Below are positions 22,485 through 33,644 of a DNA stretch of 64,000 nucleotides, in pieces. How positions within the stretch are numbered: the stretch's first letter is position 1; every line of letters starts with the position of its first letter. Below the pieces are notes generated by a model. The model worked only from the letters and a program-made list of their open reading frames with translations, was not told where the DNA came from and did no database searches. The DNA is from Ypsolopha sequella (Eukaryota; Arthropoda; Insecta; Lepidoptera; Ypsolophidae), in contig OW203991.1 of assembly GCA_934047225.1 (NCBI GenBank), positions 5,270,001 through 5,334,000 of the forward strand, written 5' to 3'. The translations under genes were made by a program, and so were the position numbers.

Positions 22485-22815
22485 CTGAAAGCTATGTAGG
22501 TGCAGGATCACACGAGCAGAGATGCCGGGAAATGTGGCCGTAAATTGGTAACTACGTATCTACACTTGTCCATGGTCCATGGGCCAGCTAGTCGAATTTG
22601 AGGAAATTTTATAATTTGGGGGTAGTAATTTTCCTTTTCACAGGTTTGTTAGGATATCAAAAAACTATGATAGCCTGTTGGGGTGTCAGTGCCCGCTGTT
22701 CCTAGATCTTCTGGACGGGAGTTCTGACGGGATAGCTCGAGTAAAATAAACGGAGTGTAATTTTGGTTGCTGTATTTTAAGGATAACAGAGTCGCGTGCG
22801 TGTATGTACAAGATC

Positions 22816-22938
22816 GCAGAGAGAGAGAGAGAAGAGAATGACTAAACATAAAAATGAATGATTGAATGAATGAAGGCTGATTGAATGAATGAAGACAGAT
22901 TGAATGATTGATTGAATTATTGAATGAATGAATGAATA
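22816..22938. repeat. GA and GAAT microsatellites
   Basis: A (GA)n run at about 22816-22835 is followed by an interrupted (GAAT)n/(GATT)n run at 22852-22938. A GAAT tail can mark a retroposon 3' end, but no LINE sequence precedes it here. Confidence 0.8.
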
Positions 22939-23162
22939 TAAATCTAACGCGTGCACTTATAAATTAGCCTAAAACCGCGCGGCGGCCGGTACCCATCACG
23001 CACCGGCTTGAAGATTGTCTCTCTGATTGAAGAAAGTATCAAATGAAAGGGCTTTATGAGGTGACTCTTTTTGCTATTTTTAATGTGAATTGAATAGTGA
23101 TATTTTTCTATTGAATACCTACTTGTTATGCCATAGCTATACCTTATATCTGCTTAGGTATA

Positions 23163-24090
23163 TACAGGGTGAATTTTTGAGACGGGACAGTATGGGCAGG
23201 TACCTTAACCGTTATAGTTACAGGAAAACGCTTTTAAGAGACTATCCATAAATTTTCAAGATATTCTGAACTGCATTTACAGATTTTGGAAAAAATGTAC
23301 AGTCAGCAAGAAAATGGTCATTTTAAACAAAAACCTTTTTTGATGCAAATCGATCCTGTTTCTTATGAGGCTCAAAAGTCTCTACTGGACCGACTGAGGT
23401 TTGAGTACTAGAAATGTCAGAAATCGCAAAAAACTTTTCCCATACATTTCGGAAAAAGAGTCAAACCTCTAAATTAGCCAAACTTTTTGTTATGGGTAGA
23501 TCCGCCATAATCCGCTATAAAGAATTAGGCTGAAAAATTAGGTAAGTAAAAAAAGTTATAATTTCAAACTTTGGAATCCTTGGGTTATTTCAGGTCATTC
23601 TTATGTTTGTGCTGAGAAAATTCTAGATTGTTAGTTGTAATTTATGTACTTCTTGTTAAAAAATGTCTTTAAATCGCAAACGTTTGGACTTAATTGAAGC
23701 GTATTTTGTAAATAATAGGAACACGGAATCTGCATTGGTGTGGTACGCGAATAAGTATCCATTGCGACAAGTACCATCAAGAAAGGTAATTACAAACCTT
23801 TTGAATATGTATGGGAAAAGTTTTTTGCGATTTCTGACATTTCTAGTACTCAAACCTCAGTCGGTCCAGTAGAGACTTTTGATCCTTATAAGAAACAGGA
23901 TCGATTGGCATCAAAAAAGTTTTTGTTTGAAATGACCATTATCTTGCTGACTGTACATTTTTTTCAAAATCTGTAAATGCAGTTCAGAATATCTTAAAAA
24001 ATTATGGATAGTCTCCTAAAAGCGTTTTCCTGTAACTATAACGGTTAAGGTAACTGCCCTTACTGTCCCGTCTCAAAAATTCACCCTGTA
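23163..24090. mobile_element. Tc1/mariner-like deletion derivative with ~285-bp TIRs
   Basis: Starts TACAGGGTGAATTTTTGAGA and ends in the inverse, flanked by TA. The arms pair from 23163-23452 and 23808-24090: GACCGACTGAGGTTTGAGTA, CTGACTGTACATTTTTT-type, TGCAGTTCAGAATATCTT. The 355-bp centre holds a transposase N-terminal fragment (23663-23807). The terminal sequence and TA flanks suggest the IS630/Tc1/mariner group. The catalytic DDE part is gone. Confidence 0.85.
23663..23807 (+). pseudogene. transposase N-terminal HTH remnant
   Basis: Begins MSLNRKRLDLIEAYF and continues NRNTESALVWYANKYPLRQV, PSRKVITNLLNMYG. The spacing of N..A..YA..YP.R..PS...I..L fits the helix-turn-helix domain (DUF4817-like) at the start of several insect transposases, which binds the element ends. 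At about codon 48 the frame runs straight into the right inverted repeat, so the rest of the protein was deleted. Family recognised from memory. Confidence 0.6.
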
Positions 24091-24104
24091 TATTTAAATC
24101 CATA

Positions 24105-24475
24105 TATCCATCCATCAGCCTAGTTCATCCACTGCTGGACATAAAAGCCTTTGCAGGACTTTGCCACTCCCGGCGGTCATCCTGGAAGAATTGCCCATAC
24201 TCACACACGCTGAGCAGGCGGGTTGGTGAGCGCGGTGCCGGAACCCTCGCACCAGTGACGCCGCTGCCCTTCACCAGTCTGTTCCATATAAGGTCCGGCT
24301 ATTAGGGATGGATATACCGCCATCCATCGGGCCCAGGCATTGTGGGCCTCCTGGTTTTTTGCCTGTGAGCTGTCCTCTTACTCTCCCCCGAATTACTTCG
24401 TGGGGGTCTCCAAGTAAGATGGTGGTACCTCCACAGTCGAGCCCGGCATCAGCTCTACCCTCTATATTTGAATAC
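24105..24475 (-). mobile_element. LINE 3' region (RTE-like), copy 1
   Basis: On the minus strand: GATGCCGGGCTCGACTGTGG, AGGTACCACCATCTTACTTG, GCCCGATGGATGGCGG, AGACTGGTGAAGGGCAGCGG, CACCAACCCGCCTGCTCAGC, then CAGCAGTGGATGAAC and TGATGGATGGATA. It matches 46440-46800 along its length. The end resembles QQWT-stop tails of RTE LINEs; upstream coding sequence is absent. Confidence 0.75.
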
Positions 24476-24762
24476 ATTAGATAAAATAAACACATACCCA
24501 ATTCCGCCACTTCGATTTGTCTTGCTGAGAAAAAGGGCAAGAAACTTACCAAGACATGTCTTGTCTTTAAGTTTTGTTTTTCTTTTACATTGATCATGTT
24601 TTCAACAAAGTTTATTCAAACCTAAGTAAACTAAAGAGATGAAAAACACAAGACAAGGGGAATTTATGGTCGCATAATGAGGCAGACGTGATCAGTTGTT
24701 GTTTATGTTCCGAAGCACGTCACTAGTACCTGTACACATGTGTTATTTGTAAGTAATTCTTA

Positions 24763-25186
24763 TTAAGAGGCTATGCGAATTTTATTTTTGTCACTGTCAC
24801 TCCAAGCGAAAAATCGCGCAGTGCGAGAGGGGCGGATTCAGGGCAAAAGGGAAAAAAGTTGGTTATATATTTTTATTAAAAAAACTAAAATAGCTCGCAA
24901 AATTTCAAATATCAAATCTCTAGATATTGTTAAAACACACCTAATAAAATATGTTTGAGTTCTGTATATGGTTTCTATTCGTCAAACGAGGAGAAAAAGT
25001 GTGTCTGAAGACCTCATTTCAACAATTATTTCTATCCAGGAAAATTTATCCAAACATGTTTTCCAATTTCAAAACCCTAGATTATATAGTCAAAATGCAT
25101 ATACCAGAAATTTATTAAAATTTTCCGTGTATTTCATGAAATACACAAAACAGAAACACCCGTATTTTTTTCGCATATCGCCTTAA
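24763..25186 (+). mobile_element. TTAA-ended MITE, complete 424-bp reference copy
   Basis: TTAAGAGGCTATGCGAATTT at left, TTCGCATATCGCCTTAA at right. The termini are imperfect inverted repeats of about 17 bp. A second inverted pair, GTGTATTTCATGAAATACAC, sits near 25127. It shows the family order used to place the other copies. The open frames inside are chance. Confidence 0.9.
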
Positions 25187-25630
25187 GGCTACGCCGAGCG
25201 TAGAACGATTAGACACCTCGCTTGTTCTCTCGTGGTCGTTTTTTATGGTCGTATTTATTGAATTTAACAGACAAAATCATATTTAATTTACCAGACAAAA
25301 TTTAAAAAATGTGAAACGTCCGAATTGTATTTCATAACGTTTGTGATTGTCTTTAATTGTGGTTGAGACAAAATTCGACAGTTAAGTTATTGAAATGACT
25401 AAAACCCCAATACCTTTTTTATATTTTGGGCCTACTTTAGATAGATTTGTTTCTTACACCATAAGTTATTTTTAATATTCGCTGCGGCGGAAGTGTAGAT
25501 ACATTATCTGTGATAATAAATATATATTTTACTTATTTATCATTTGAAATAAATATATATATATATTGCTACATAGAGCACTTATTTTATTTTATTTTTT
25601 GTTTAAATAAAACATTATATAAAAATTATT
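25187..25630. other. no gene recognised
   Basis: A/T-rich, with a TATATATA run at 25553-25564. It leads directly into the palindromic hammerhead-like pair. Confidence 0.45.
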
Positions 25631-25674
25631 TTCGAAATATATTTCGGCCCACTTTGGGGCCGGCGTCAGTCGAA
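25631..25674 (-). ncRNA. hammerhead-like motif, family 1, copy G
   Basis: Minus strand: stem I TTCGA/TCGAA (5 bp), CTGACG, C for A9, extra C, stem II GGCCC/GGGCC, GAAA, TATAT, T. All stems are intact. Confidence 0.6.
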
Positions 25675-25774
25675 TTAACAATGGTAAATGCCATAAAATA
25701 TATACAACCTTATAACTAATGATTTTAAATTAGTTATAAGGTTGTATATATTTTATGTCATTTACCATTGTTAA

Positions 25775-25818
25775 TTCGACTGACGCCGGCCCCAAAGTGG
25801 GCCGAAATATATTTCGAA
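25775..25818 (+). ncRNA. hammerhead-like motif, family 1, copy H
   Basis: Plus-strand partner of copy G and identical to it through the motif: TTCGA, CTGACGCC, GGCCC/GGGCC, GAAATATATT, TCGAA. Confidence 0.6.
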
Positions 25819-25898
25819 ACTTATTTATCATTGAAATATTATTCATTAAATCAATTTAACAGTAACTGTCGTTTTAGATTATTTTGCTCGGCGCCCTC

Positions 25899-26702
25899 TT
25901 AAGGGGAAACGAGTCGTACCCTCTACGAAACGCACAATTTTAGATGGTTCTTCCGACTTTTGAATAACAGATATTAAAGAAATGTGATTTATGACATTTC
26001 GCGAACATAATTTAATGTCAGTTAGGCTTTTCCGGCAAAATTTTCTTATTGTATGCATTTCATTTTAAATGTATGGGCACACAAATTTAAAAAACGCCTT
26101 GAAGTATGTGAGCCTATGCATTTACAACGTAATGCATAAAATAACAAAATTTTGCCGAAAAAGCCCAACTGACAATAAACTATGTTCGCGAAATGCCAGG
26201 TTCGCCAAATTAGCAGCTCGATATTTGTCACTACGAATATCAACGGAAACGACATTGAAATAACGTTCATATCAGCGCGCAATGCAAAGTGGCTGTTACG
26301 ACGCTCGTTGCGTCCTTGAGAGGGCGAAATAGGAGAAAATTATACTTTTCACTTGGACGTGATTACTCGATTGAATAATCTTATGTTATGTTTATAGCTA
26401 TCAAGTTTATCTATTTATCAAAGCATAGATGAATTCAATCGACCAAGCCACTCAGGAGCAGTAGGGAATTTGAGGTCAAAAAACACCATTCAGTAAAAAA
26501 AAAAATTCATGTAGAAGTTTTGGTGGTATGAAAAAGGAAAAATGTTGCATATGTTGTCTAAGCGTTGATTATTCATAATAGATTTTTTCATTATTTTTGG
26601 TTAGGCCATAAACGAGGAGTAGGCTTTAGAAAGTACCCATTTGGCAATAGTAAGGCCCTTAAGTTGTTCGTTTCGTAGAGGATTCGAATCGTTCCCCCTT
26701 AA
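25899..26702. mobile_element. 804-bp TTAA-ended TIR element
   Basis: Left end TTAAGGGGAAACGAGTCG .. CCTCTACGAAACGCACAA; right end the inverse, AACGATTCGAATCC after TTAAGGGGG when reversed. The inverted repeats are about 40 bp. TTAA stands at both ends. Inside, CGCGAACATA..GGCAAAATTTT recurs inverted, forming a secondary fold-back (26000-26200). No transposase. Truncated relatives at 14175-14300 and 31524-31682. Confidence 0.8.
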
Positions 26703-27102
26703 GAACAGCTATCATGACGCGACCAACTCAGATGTGGGCGTGACCAAGTATCATGCTATTTCATTTCGCTATAAGGTGCACGCTCCATGAAACTTGCGAG
26801 GATAATACAATCGTGCCGATTTCGTGAAAACTTGTTTCAGGAGAAACATGATTTTGGCAAGACTGTGGACGTTTACAAACATTATTTTTAGTTATTATTA
26901 ATCTACATAATATTTTGAATGTTTGCATCGTATTTATTTTTTGATTTTATTTAAAATAAAATAAAGAACATTCGGCTACACTATTGGTAAAAAAAACGTT
27001 AAATTTACGTATTTAAGGGGTTTGTTGTTAAGATATTACTCAAATTTCACGATTTTTAGTTCGACTTAAGCATAGACAATGTTAATGGACTCTGCCTAAA
27101 AT
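26703..27102. other. no gene recognised
   Basis: Non-coding; no inverted or tandem structure seen. Confidence 0.45.
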
Positions 27103-27298
27103 ATTTTATAGCACACTGTGCGTAAAATGACCGTAAATGCGCGTGCGTAAAGTCGGCATTTTCCGCACTTGTGCTATAAAAAATTATACGAAACTCGTGC
27201 GAGAAACTTTTTCTCGACTCGTGTGATTGCAGCACTCGCCTTCGGCTCGTGCCGCAAACTCACACTCGTCAGAAAACGTTTCATCGCTCTCGTATATA
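27103..27298 (-). repeat. 190-bp dispersed repeat (CGAGAAAAAGTTTCTCG type)
   Basis: Inverted match of 8270-8463 over nearly its full length, from TTTATAGCACACTGTGCGTA to TTTCATCGCTCTCGTAT. Confidence 0.75.
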
Positions 27299-27661
27299 AT
27301 ACTAATATACTAATAATATTATATATGTTATACTAATAATAACATTCCATTTTTCATTTTTTTTTTTTTTTTTTTTTTTTTTCATAGACACTCCACAATA
27401 TTGTGACAGCGTTTGTGTGGAAGTTTGCGCGTAATAACACCTCTTAATAATTCAAATTAATTCAGCAGCCGAACAAAGGGCTATCGATAAAAAGGGCATC
27501 ACGTGCCGTAGGTATGTTGCTTAATCCTTCGAAGCCTTAAACAGGCGCGTGCGACGCATTAATTGTAGTTAAAAGGGTTCGTGTGCATAATGAATTCTTT
27601 TGTGTGTCCACAATGTATGTAAATGTTTGTACATGTTTTAAGCATCAATCATACTGACTGG
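27299..27661. other. poly-T tract and unassigned sequence
   Basis: Carries an A/T-rich TACTAATAATA run at 27297-27345 and a T-run of about 26 at 27357-27382. Nothing else recognised. Confidence 0.5.
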
Positions 27662-27815
27662 GTTCCGTGAGCAAACTAAAACCTTTGCTGTTTGGTTTTT
27701 TTCGTCTGTCTCTTAGCAGAAAATGGCTTGGCTGACTGAGCTGTATTTTGAGATGCTGATAAAGAATCGAGCTAGATTGTTAGGGTTCCGTACCCAAAGG
27801 GTAACCACTCGTGTC
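27662..27815 (-). repeat. GGTTCCGTAC repeat fragments
   Basis: GGGTTCCGTGAGC near 27660 and TTAGGGTTCCGTACCCAAAG at 27780-27799 mark one or two diverged ends of the GTGCGAGTC family. The middle is unrecognisable. Confidence 0.5.
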
Positions 27816-28439
27816 CCAATGTCTCAAACTATCGAAATTAACGAAGTTATTGGCAATGAAAGTGAGCTTAACGTATCGTAACGTCATCTGAAACAATTTC
27901 ATTCGAAAAGTGATAAATATCGCTATCGCTAACTCCAGTAATATCAGGAACTTTTCAAGAAATATAAAAAGTAGTTGGTAGGCGTGCAGGAGAAATTAAA
28001 ACTGCAATATCAAAGTAATTAAAGTTACTCTAAATCTAAACTAATGACTAGGTAACCTAACCTTACCTAAAAAACTATATATGCTTGAATACTTATGATG
28101 TACTTACATATATAATTATGTATACAGATATATATTTTAACAAATAGAATATAATACCATGGATGTTAATATAAAATACAATTAGTTAATCATGATTCAT
28201 GTTATAGAAATAAAGCTTTTCTAGCCGTCTTAATTCATAATAAATGTTTATAACATTAAAATATTATAAATAAAATAGCCAATAATTGTAGCCTAATTAT
28301 AATTCGGCACAAGATAAAAGAACGCTCAAGCAATGAGAACTGGATGGAATAGCACCAATTGGAGAGACGACCATCCGCCTGAGCCCAGATACAATGAATA
28401 TAAATACATAAAATTTAATAGGTTATTTATAATAAACAG
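27816..28439. other. no gene recognised
   Basis: A/T-rich with no ORF above 60 codons and no repeat match. Confidence 0.45.
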
Positions 28440-28957
28440 GTAATAGTAGTTTATGCTACAAGGGTGAAAAGGAATAAATCACGAGGACACGAGCGTAGCG
28501 AGTGTTTTAAATCGTCCTCGTGAGTTATTGCTCTTACGCCCGTGTATCAAATTCAAATTCAAATAGTTTATTTTGCAAAGTAGGTATATAAAATACACGT
28601 TTCACAAGTCAAAATTTAATCTTATAAAAAATATATGTAATAAAATAATAAATGTACATGAATTTAATCTAAACTACTACTACGTTTTTCAATGCATAGT
28701 GCGAGGAAATAAAACAAACATAATCTTGTGAACTTTAAATTATGATTGGCTCAAAATGACTGTATCCAGAGCCGTTAAACGGTGGAAAAAAAAAGGATAC
28801 AATTTATGGTACACAGTAAAGGTTGCAGGTTAGCCAACTTCTGGTAAATAATAAAAAAAAAAAAAATTATAATAAAGCCCTCGGGCAAAATAATCGACTT
28901 TGTGTTCGGTTTTGATGCATAAAAAGTGGGCCTTTACGAGCACTTGCATTGAAAATA
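28440..28957 (+). repeat. dispersed element interrupted by a LINE tail
   Basis: Matches 37255-37605 inverted on both sides of an insert: TAGTAGTTTATGCTACAAGG, TTTTAAATCGTCCTCGT, then after the insert ACGTTTTTCAATGCATAGTG, TTAAATTATGATTGGCTCAA and GGGCCTTTACGAGCACTTGC. The insert (28551-28668) is absent from the other copy. Confidence 0.75.
28551..28668 (-). mobile_element. truncated LINE-like 3' end, nested
   Basis: Begins in the TTCAAATTCAAATAG tail, then TTTATTTTGCAAAGTAGGTA and TAAATGTACATGAATT. It is the shortest copy of the 8722-8999 family. Confidence 0.7.
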
Positions 28958-29238
28958 AATATAATGACTGCGAAGAACGAGCAACAAGAAAGAAACTGAT
29001 CATACCTATGTATTTCTTGTACGAAGATAAATATGAAATTCCGGGACAATGGTTACAGTGATTGACAGACGGCGGCATGAATATTTCGATAAGGATGTTC
29101 GGTGTAGGATCGGTCCATAAATACATCGAGATGTATTCCGAAATACGAATACATTGAAATAAAGAGATAAAGCATGCGCTACTTTATATCCTGGAAAATT
29201 TCCTAGGGATTTCTATGAAAATTGTCAATTGCGAGTAG

Positions 29239-29751
29239 GACTATTATTCAGAACTTGAAATTTCGACTGCTCCAAGTCTTTACATCCTGGTGCTTTTATC
29301 GGACTTAATAAAGGTGTTACATACATTCGAATCTAAAAGTGAGCAGGAAGAGAGATTACGCTCCCGTCGCAAAGATCTGGCCACAAGTTTATGTCCGAAG
29401 TTAGAGGTAGCAAAGCACAGTGCTCAATTTCAATCAGTTGCATTGTTTAATAAATTGCCAAGAGATTTGAAAATAATTATTAGTTACAATAAGTTCAAAA
29501 ATGAATTAAAACGTTTTTTGTTGAAGAAGTGCTTGTATTCGATTGACGAATTGTAGGTAATTTTATGATGAATAAGTTGTATTAATTTTTATCTAATGTG
29601 TGACATAATTATTCAAAAATTTTAGACATGGTTTATATTATTATTTCGTTAGTGTCAAGAATTGTTTTGTTGTGATTTAGTTTTAGTTACTTGTGTATTC
29701 AAATATCATGTATATGATTTGTGAATAAATAAATGAATGAATGAATGACTC
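29239..29751 (+). pseudogene. non-LTR retrotransposon RT C-terminus and 3' UTR
   Basis: The open frame 29239-29556, entered after a stop at 29236, reads DYYSELEISTAPSLYILVLL, then RLRSRRKDLATSLCPK, QFQSVALFNKLPRDLK and FKNELKRFLLKKCLYSIDEL, stop. The order SLYI.., F..LP.... , F K..L K..L is the end of the reverse-transcriptase ORF in insect CR1/Jockey-type LINEs. About 105 codons survive uninterrupted, so this copy is younger than its neighbours. A 3' UTR follows, with AATAAATAAATGAATGAATG as tail (29725-29748). Confidence 0.85.
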
Positions 29752-30382
29752 GTGGGCTGAGTGTCCCGTACATTATAAATTGTATTTTAAACGGTATACA
29801 TAGAAGCCTCTAACCTTGTTCTAGAACTTGATAGCGTAATATTGGGTCGTTACCTTACATATGAAATTGGAGAAATTTTATTACAGATTCATGAGTTCAT
29901 AATTCCTGTAATTCAATAGCTATATCCATTATTTAAACTGATAGATTTATTGACCCAAAATAAAACTTAAATAACATTAAAAAGTATACTATACCTATAA
30001 ATACAAATACAGTAAATTACAAGCTATATACCTATATCCATTATTTGTTTTTTGTTTGAAAGTTGATTTCAAGGTTTTACTACGACGACGTAATAAATTT
30101 TATTTTTATTTTCAGTTTGATAACTAATATTAAATCTTGAAAAACTGTTCGTCCTAAATGCTAAACTATTCATGATAAGATTCGTAATAATTTTATACAG
30201 CTGATACTTTTCAAAAATTAAATTAATGTTGCTGTTTGCTTAATGTTGTCTCATTCAGACACAAAAAAATAACATATTTTGGATTTGTCATTCCAAAAAA
30301 AAATGCAAAAATGGGTACTGAAAATTGAGTTTCCTTCAAATTATATATAGAAAACGACAATTTCATATGTAAAGATCTAATA
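29752..30382. other. no gene recognised
   Basis: CTATATCCATTATTT occurs twice (near 29921 and 30032), the only internal repeat seen. No supported ORF. Confidence 0.45.
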
Positions 30383-30648
30383 TACAAGGTGACTTTTTGA
30401 TCATCGTCCAAATTCATACTGGAGGCTTGCTAAGTGATCAGCATCATGAATCGATAACAATTTTTGTGAAATTCGTATAATGAAATTTCGACTTCCCATA
30501 GTAATTCACTCCCAGTCCTGAGTGAATCACTATGGGGAGTTGAAATTTCATTTTATGAATTTTACAAAAATCGTTATTGGTTCATGATGCTGATGAGTTA
30601 CCAAGGCTCAAGTATGAATTTGGACGATGTTGACAAATTCACCATGTA
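30383..30648. mobile_element. fold-back MITE, TACAAGGTGAC family, copy 3
   Basis: 266 bp between TA flanks. The right terminus is mutated to TTCACCATGTA. The inner arms TTCACTCCCAGTCCTGAGTG are kept. Confidence 0.88.
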
Positions 30649-31007
30649 TAGTCAATATACGCACAGGTTTTTTTAAACTACAAATATATTGTTATTAGAG
30701 TATTAGATTAATCAACGAAAAATTAAAATTTTTGTATTACACACACAAAAATAGATGAAAAAATTTTAACACAAATAATTTATAAAATACAAACGAATTT
30801 AATTATATACAGAACTATTAACTATGAAGCGACTTCTCGACTAGCCAAGATTTTAGTTTTGTTTTAAAAATGGACTGACTGAGAACCTTGATTTTATTAT
30901 GGGAAAAAATATAATGACCACCAAAATAAACTTTGATATCCCATACACTTCTACCAAAAATAATATAGTGAACACCAAAATTAGTAAATGCCGTTAAAAA
31001 ATAGGTG

Positions 31008-31120
31008 CGACGACGAGCGGAGCAAAGCGAAGCGAGGAGGAGCGTGTTAGGTTGACATGTAAGATAAAATAGGGAGTCGAGCGAAGCAGAGCGGAGCGAG
31101 GCGAGGTCGTTAGTTTTCAC
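31008..31120 (+). repeat. GAGCGAAGC-word repeat fragment
   Basis: AATAGGTGCGACGACGAGCG followed by degenerate GGAGCGAAGC units up to GGCGAGGTCGTTAG. Related to 1660-1745. Confidence 0.5.
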
Positions 31121-31523
31121 AAAAATATGATCTGCCCGGAAGAATCAATTTGGCAATTTAAAACATTAAAAGTGGGTTTAAAAATTTGGTGATCATTTCC
31201 TAAATTTGGTGTTCATTTAATAATTTTAATGGTAGTCATTTATTAATTTTGGTGTTCAGTTAAACACAAACCATTTATTATATAGGTATACTTTTGGCCC
31301 CATGCTATCTATAATTTTACCTTCTTTTTAATAGATTAAAAATTAAAATATAAAGCTTTTACAGAGTGATTTACCCAAAAAGTGCGACTAAATAATAAGC
31401 ATTAAAACAGATTTATATTCTTAAGCCGTTTAGCATAAATTAAACGCAGTTTCTGAACGGCGCGTTGATCCTTCGTGTTCGAGCCTGATAAGGAGAGCTC
31501 TACTATGTTAACAAAAACACAAT
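31121..31523. other. no gene recognised
   Basis: TTTGGTG and TTCATTTA words recur loosely; no ORF. Confidence 0.4.
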
Positions 31524-31682
31524 TTAAGGGAAAGCGATTCGTGTCCGCTACGAAACGCACAACTTAAAATGGTTCTTCGTATTTTTGAATTAAACATAAA
31601 CGTGATTTATGGCATTTCGCGAACATAGTTTAATGTCAGTTAGCCTTTTCCGGCAAAATTTTGTTATTTTATGCATTACGCC
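31524..31682 (+). mobile_element. left part of a 25899-type TTAA element
   Basis: Starts TTAAGGGAAAGCGATTCG, then GCTACGAAACGCACAACTTA, TGGCATTTCGCGAACATAGT and GGCAAAATTTTGTTATTTTA. It is cut after TGCATTACG by the LINE tail at 31683. The flanking CTGTAAATGTATG after the tail may be its continuation. Confidence 0.7.
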
Positions 31683-31970
31683 GCCTGGATTCGTGCTGGG
31701 GGCTCGGTTGGTGATCATTGAACCTTGTTCCTGGTCCCTGGTCGGGTCTCCGGTATGGGTTCGGGCGGTTGATTGGATTTCACATTGTATAATATAAATT
31801 TTTACCTATCATTTTAATTTTATATATATTGCTACATAAATTAAATAAACCTTTAATTTAGTTCATGTACATTTATTATTTTATTACATATATTTTTATA
31901 AGATTAAATTTGACTTGTAAAAAGTTTATTATGTATACCTACTTTACAAAATAAACTATTTGAATTTGAA
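31683..31970 (+). mobile_element. LINE-like 3' end, TTCAAA-tailed, plus-strand copy
   Basis: Runs GGATTCGTGCTGGGGGCTCG, GGTTGGTGATCATTGAACCT, GGTTCGGGCGGTTGATTGG, AATAAACC, TGTACATTTATTATTTTATT, AATAAACTATTTGAATTTGA. This is the sense orientation of the family at 8722, 20131 and 28551. Confidence 0.75.
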
Positions 31971-31974
31971 CGCT

Positions 31975-32200
31975 GTAAATGTATGTTAACTTAAAAGTTT
32001 GATGTTTACTCATTACTCTGGTGATGGTGAGCCCTATCGTCATACTTCGGGCATAAATATAGACACCCAGTCTAACGTGCCTTTCGAAGCACACAGACCG
32101 AGTACAAGTGCCCCTACGGGAGTTGAACCGCGACTCCGGGATGAATAGTTGAGACGTTCGAACAAGTAGACCACAGAGGCGGTCAAAAGAAGTACCTGTA
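31975..32200 (-). mobile_element. tRNA-headed SINE
   Basis: On the minus strand GACCGCCTCTGTGGTCTACT is an A-box region, and GTCGCGGTTCAACTCCCGTA a B-box region, in the order of a tRNA-derived Pol III promoter. The body follows, with TCTGTGTGCTTCGAAAGGC and GACTGGGTGTCTATATTT. This layout is common in lepidopteran SINEs. Confidence 0.7.
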
Positions 32201-32574
32201 ATGCCTTTATGTAGCAAGCAGTGAACTAAAAAAAATAGAAGTCTGATTGGAGCCGAAAAATGAACCCACGATAAGGTGTGCTGAATGGCTGAACAATTTT
32301 GTATGGCGGCGGCTCCAATAGCATTCACTGTGTCTTTGAGTCGGCCAATCACGGCTGACCTAGTGTCGCATGAGAACAGTACGAACCAGTCATGAGCCTC
32401 TCTCTGTCTTAAAGTAGGTAAGTTACATATGTATTTACTTATATTAGTATCTATTTATTGAAGTATATATCTAATGGTAGAGATGTATATCTCATAGATA
32501 TATGAGTCATAGAGACTATATGTCCAGTAGGTTTAAATTCATTGTTATTTTATTTGCAAGTACGTTAATATGAC
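32201..32574. other. no gene recognised
   Basis: TATATC/GATATA-rich stretch at 32450-32520; nothing else. Confidence 0.45.
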
Positions 32575-32745
32575 TTTATTTGTAGTACACGTATGTATGA
32601 TTACTCATTTTTATTATTATAGTGTCCTCTCCACTACGGTTTGCTGGAAGAAATATATTTTCAGAGATAAGCTCGCCTCTGTACATGCATTTTCTTGTAA
32701 ATAATTATATGTAATGTATCTGTGTACAATAAAGAATAAAGAAAG
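32575..32745 (+). mobile_element. LINE-type 3' end with decayed hairpin
   Basis: Opens with GTAGTACACGTATGTATGAT, shared with 4864-4883. GTTTGCTGGAAGAA is followed by a hairpin that pairs at only 4 of 6 positions, then AAGCTCGCCTCTGTACAT and CTGTGTACAATAAAGAATAA. Confidence 0.65.
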
Positions 32746-33332
32746 AAAGAGCCTTTTGCCCTTTTCTGTCTGGTGCTATCTTCAAATGAAACTTTGTTGG
32801 AAATAAGTCTTCTATGTTTTTTTCATTCGCCGGTAGCAAGTAATATCTTGCTAAGGTCAAACTCTGAATAAGACATGAGAAATAAAAATGAACGAAATGA
32901 CTTCGCAGTTTCTATTTAATGTTCCAATCATTCTTTGATTCTTCCCACTTCCAAGCTTTGCTATACGACGACGTAGTAATAATGCATTGTAGCATAAAAC
33001 GTGCTACGAAATAAACCGCTCGTATTAAAGTCGAGTTTCATGTGTGTTTCCATAGTAAAGTTCCTGTGTGAAATGGGCTGGAATCACTTGAACAGAAACA
33101 TGCCTCGGGTTAAATTAATCCAGACCTGAGAGGATTTTCTAGGGATCGCAGACAGGCTGTTGGGAAATCTAGATATTTCTCTAGCTAGAAACAAGTTTTA
33201 TCTCGTACATAAAAACGTAGTGCTCCTTTGCTTGAGGGTAAATTTGTAATAGAATTTTATCTTGCGTCTGCAATTGCCTGTTTGGTCTTGAAATTAAAGG
33301 CCTTAAGAGATGCGAAAGTGCTGCCACTTCAA
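32746..33332. other. no gene recognised
   Basis: No repeat or ORF supported. ACGACGACGTAG near 32966 resembles CTACG-rich words at 34890 and 61240. Confidence 0.4.
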
Positions 33333-33644
33333 ATAACCGGCCAAGTGCGAGTCAGACTCGCGTACCTAGGTTTCCGTATTGTGGATGATAATTTTTTTTT
33401 CGTGAATTTCTCAACCTCCTTATTTTTCCTTTAATCTTTACGTAAGCACATTACCATGATCATTTTCATATATTTCGGTCCACCAGTTTTGGAGATAAAG
33501 GGGGGGACATACATTTTTTTGTGATTTTTCAAGGATTTCTCGAAGATGTAAATTTCAAATATAGCCAAAATATATATTTTGACAATCAGCTTTTGATACC
33601 CATATTGTATATTTATAAAATATTTTTTCAAATTATTTTACTTT

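Larger units (their letters stand above)
25631..25818. repeat. 188-bp palindrome with two hammerhead-like motifs
   Basis: Arms 25631-25720 and 25729-25818 pair almost perfectly; one mismatch seen, GCCATAA against GACATAA. Each arm starts with the motif and continues inward through TTAACAATGGTAAATG and ATATACAACCTTATAACTAA. The centre is about 8 nt. The two motifs have their 5' sides toward the centre. Confidence 0.92.

Noticed and set aside
24271..24597. 108-codon minus-strand frame as a gene
   Set aside because: It is the 3' region of an RTE-like LINE, shared with 46440-46800, read in a non-conserved frame.
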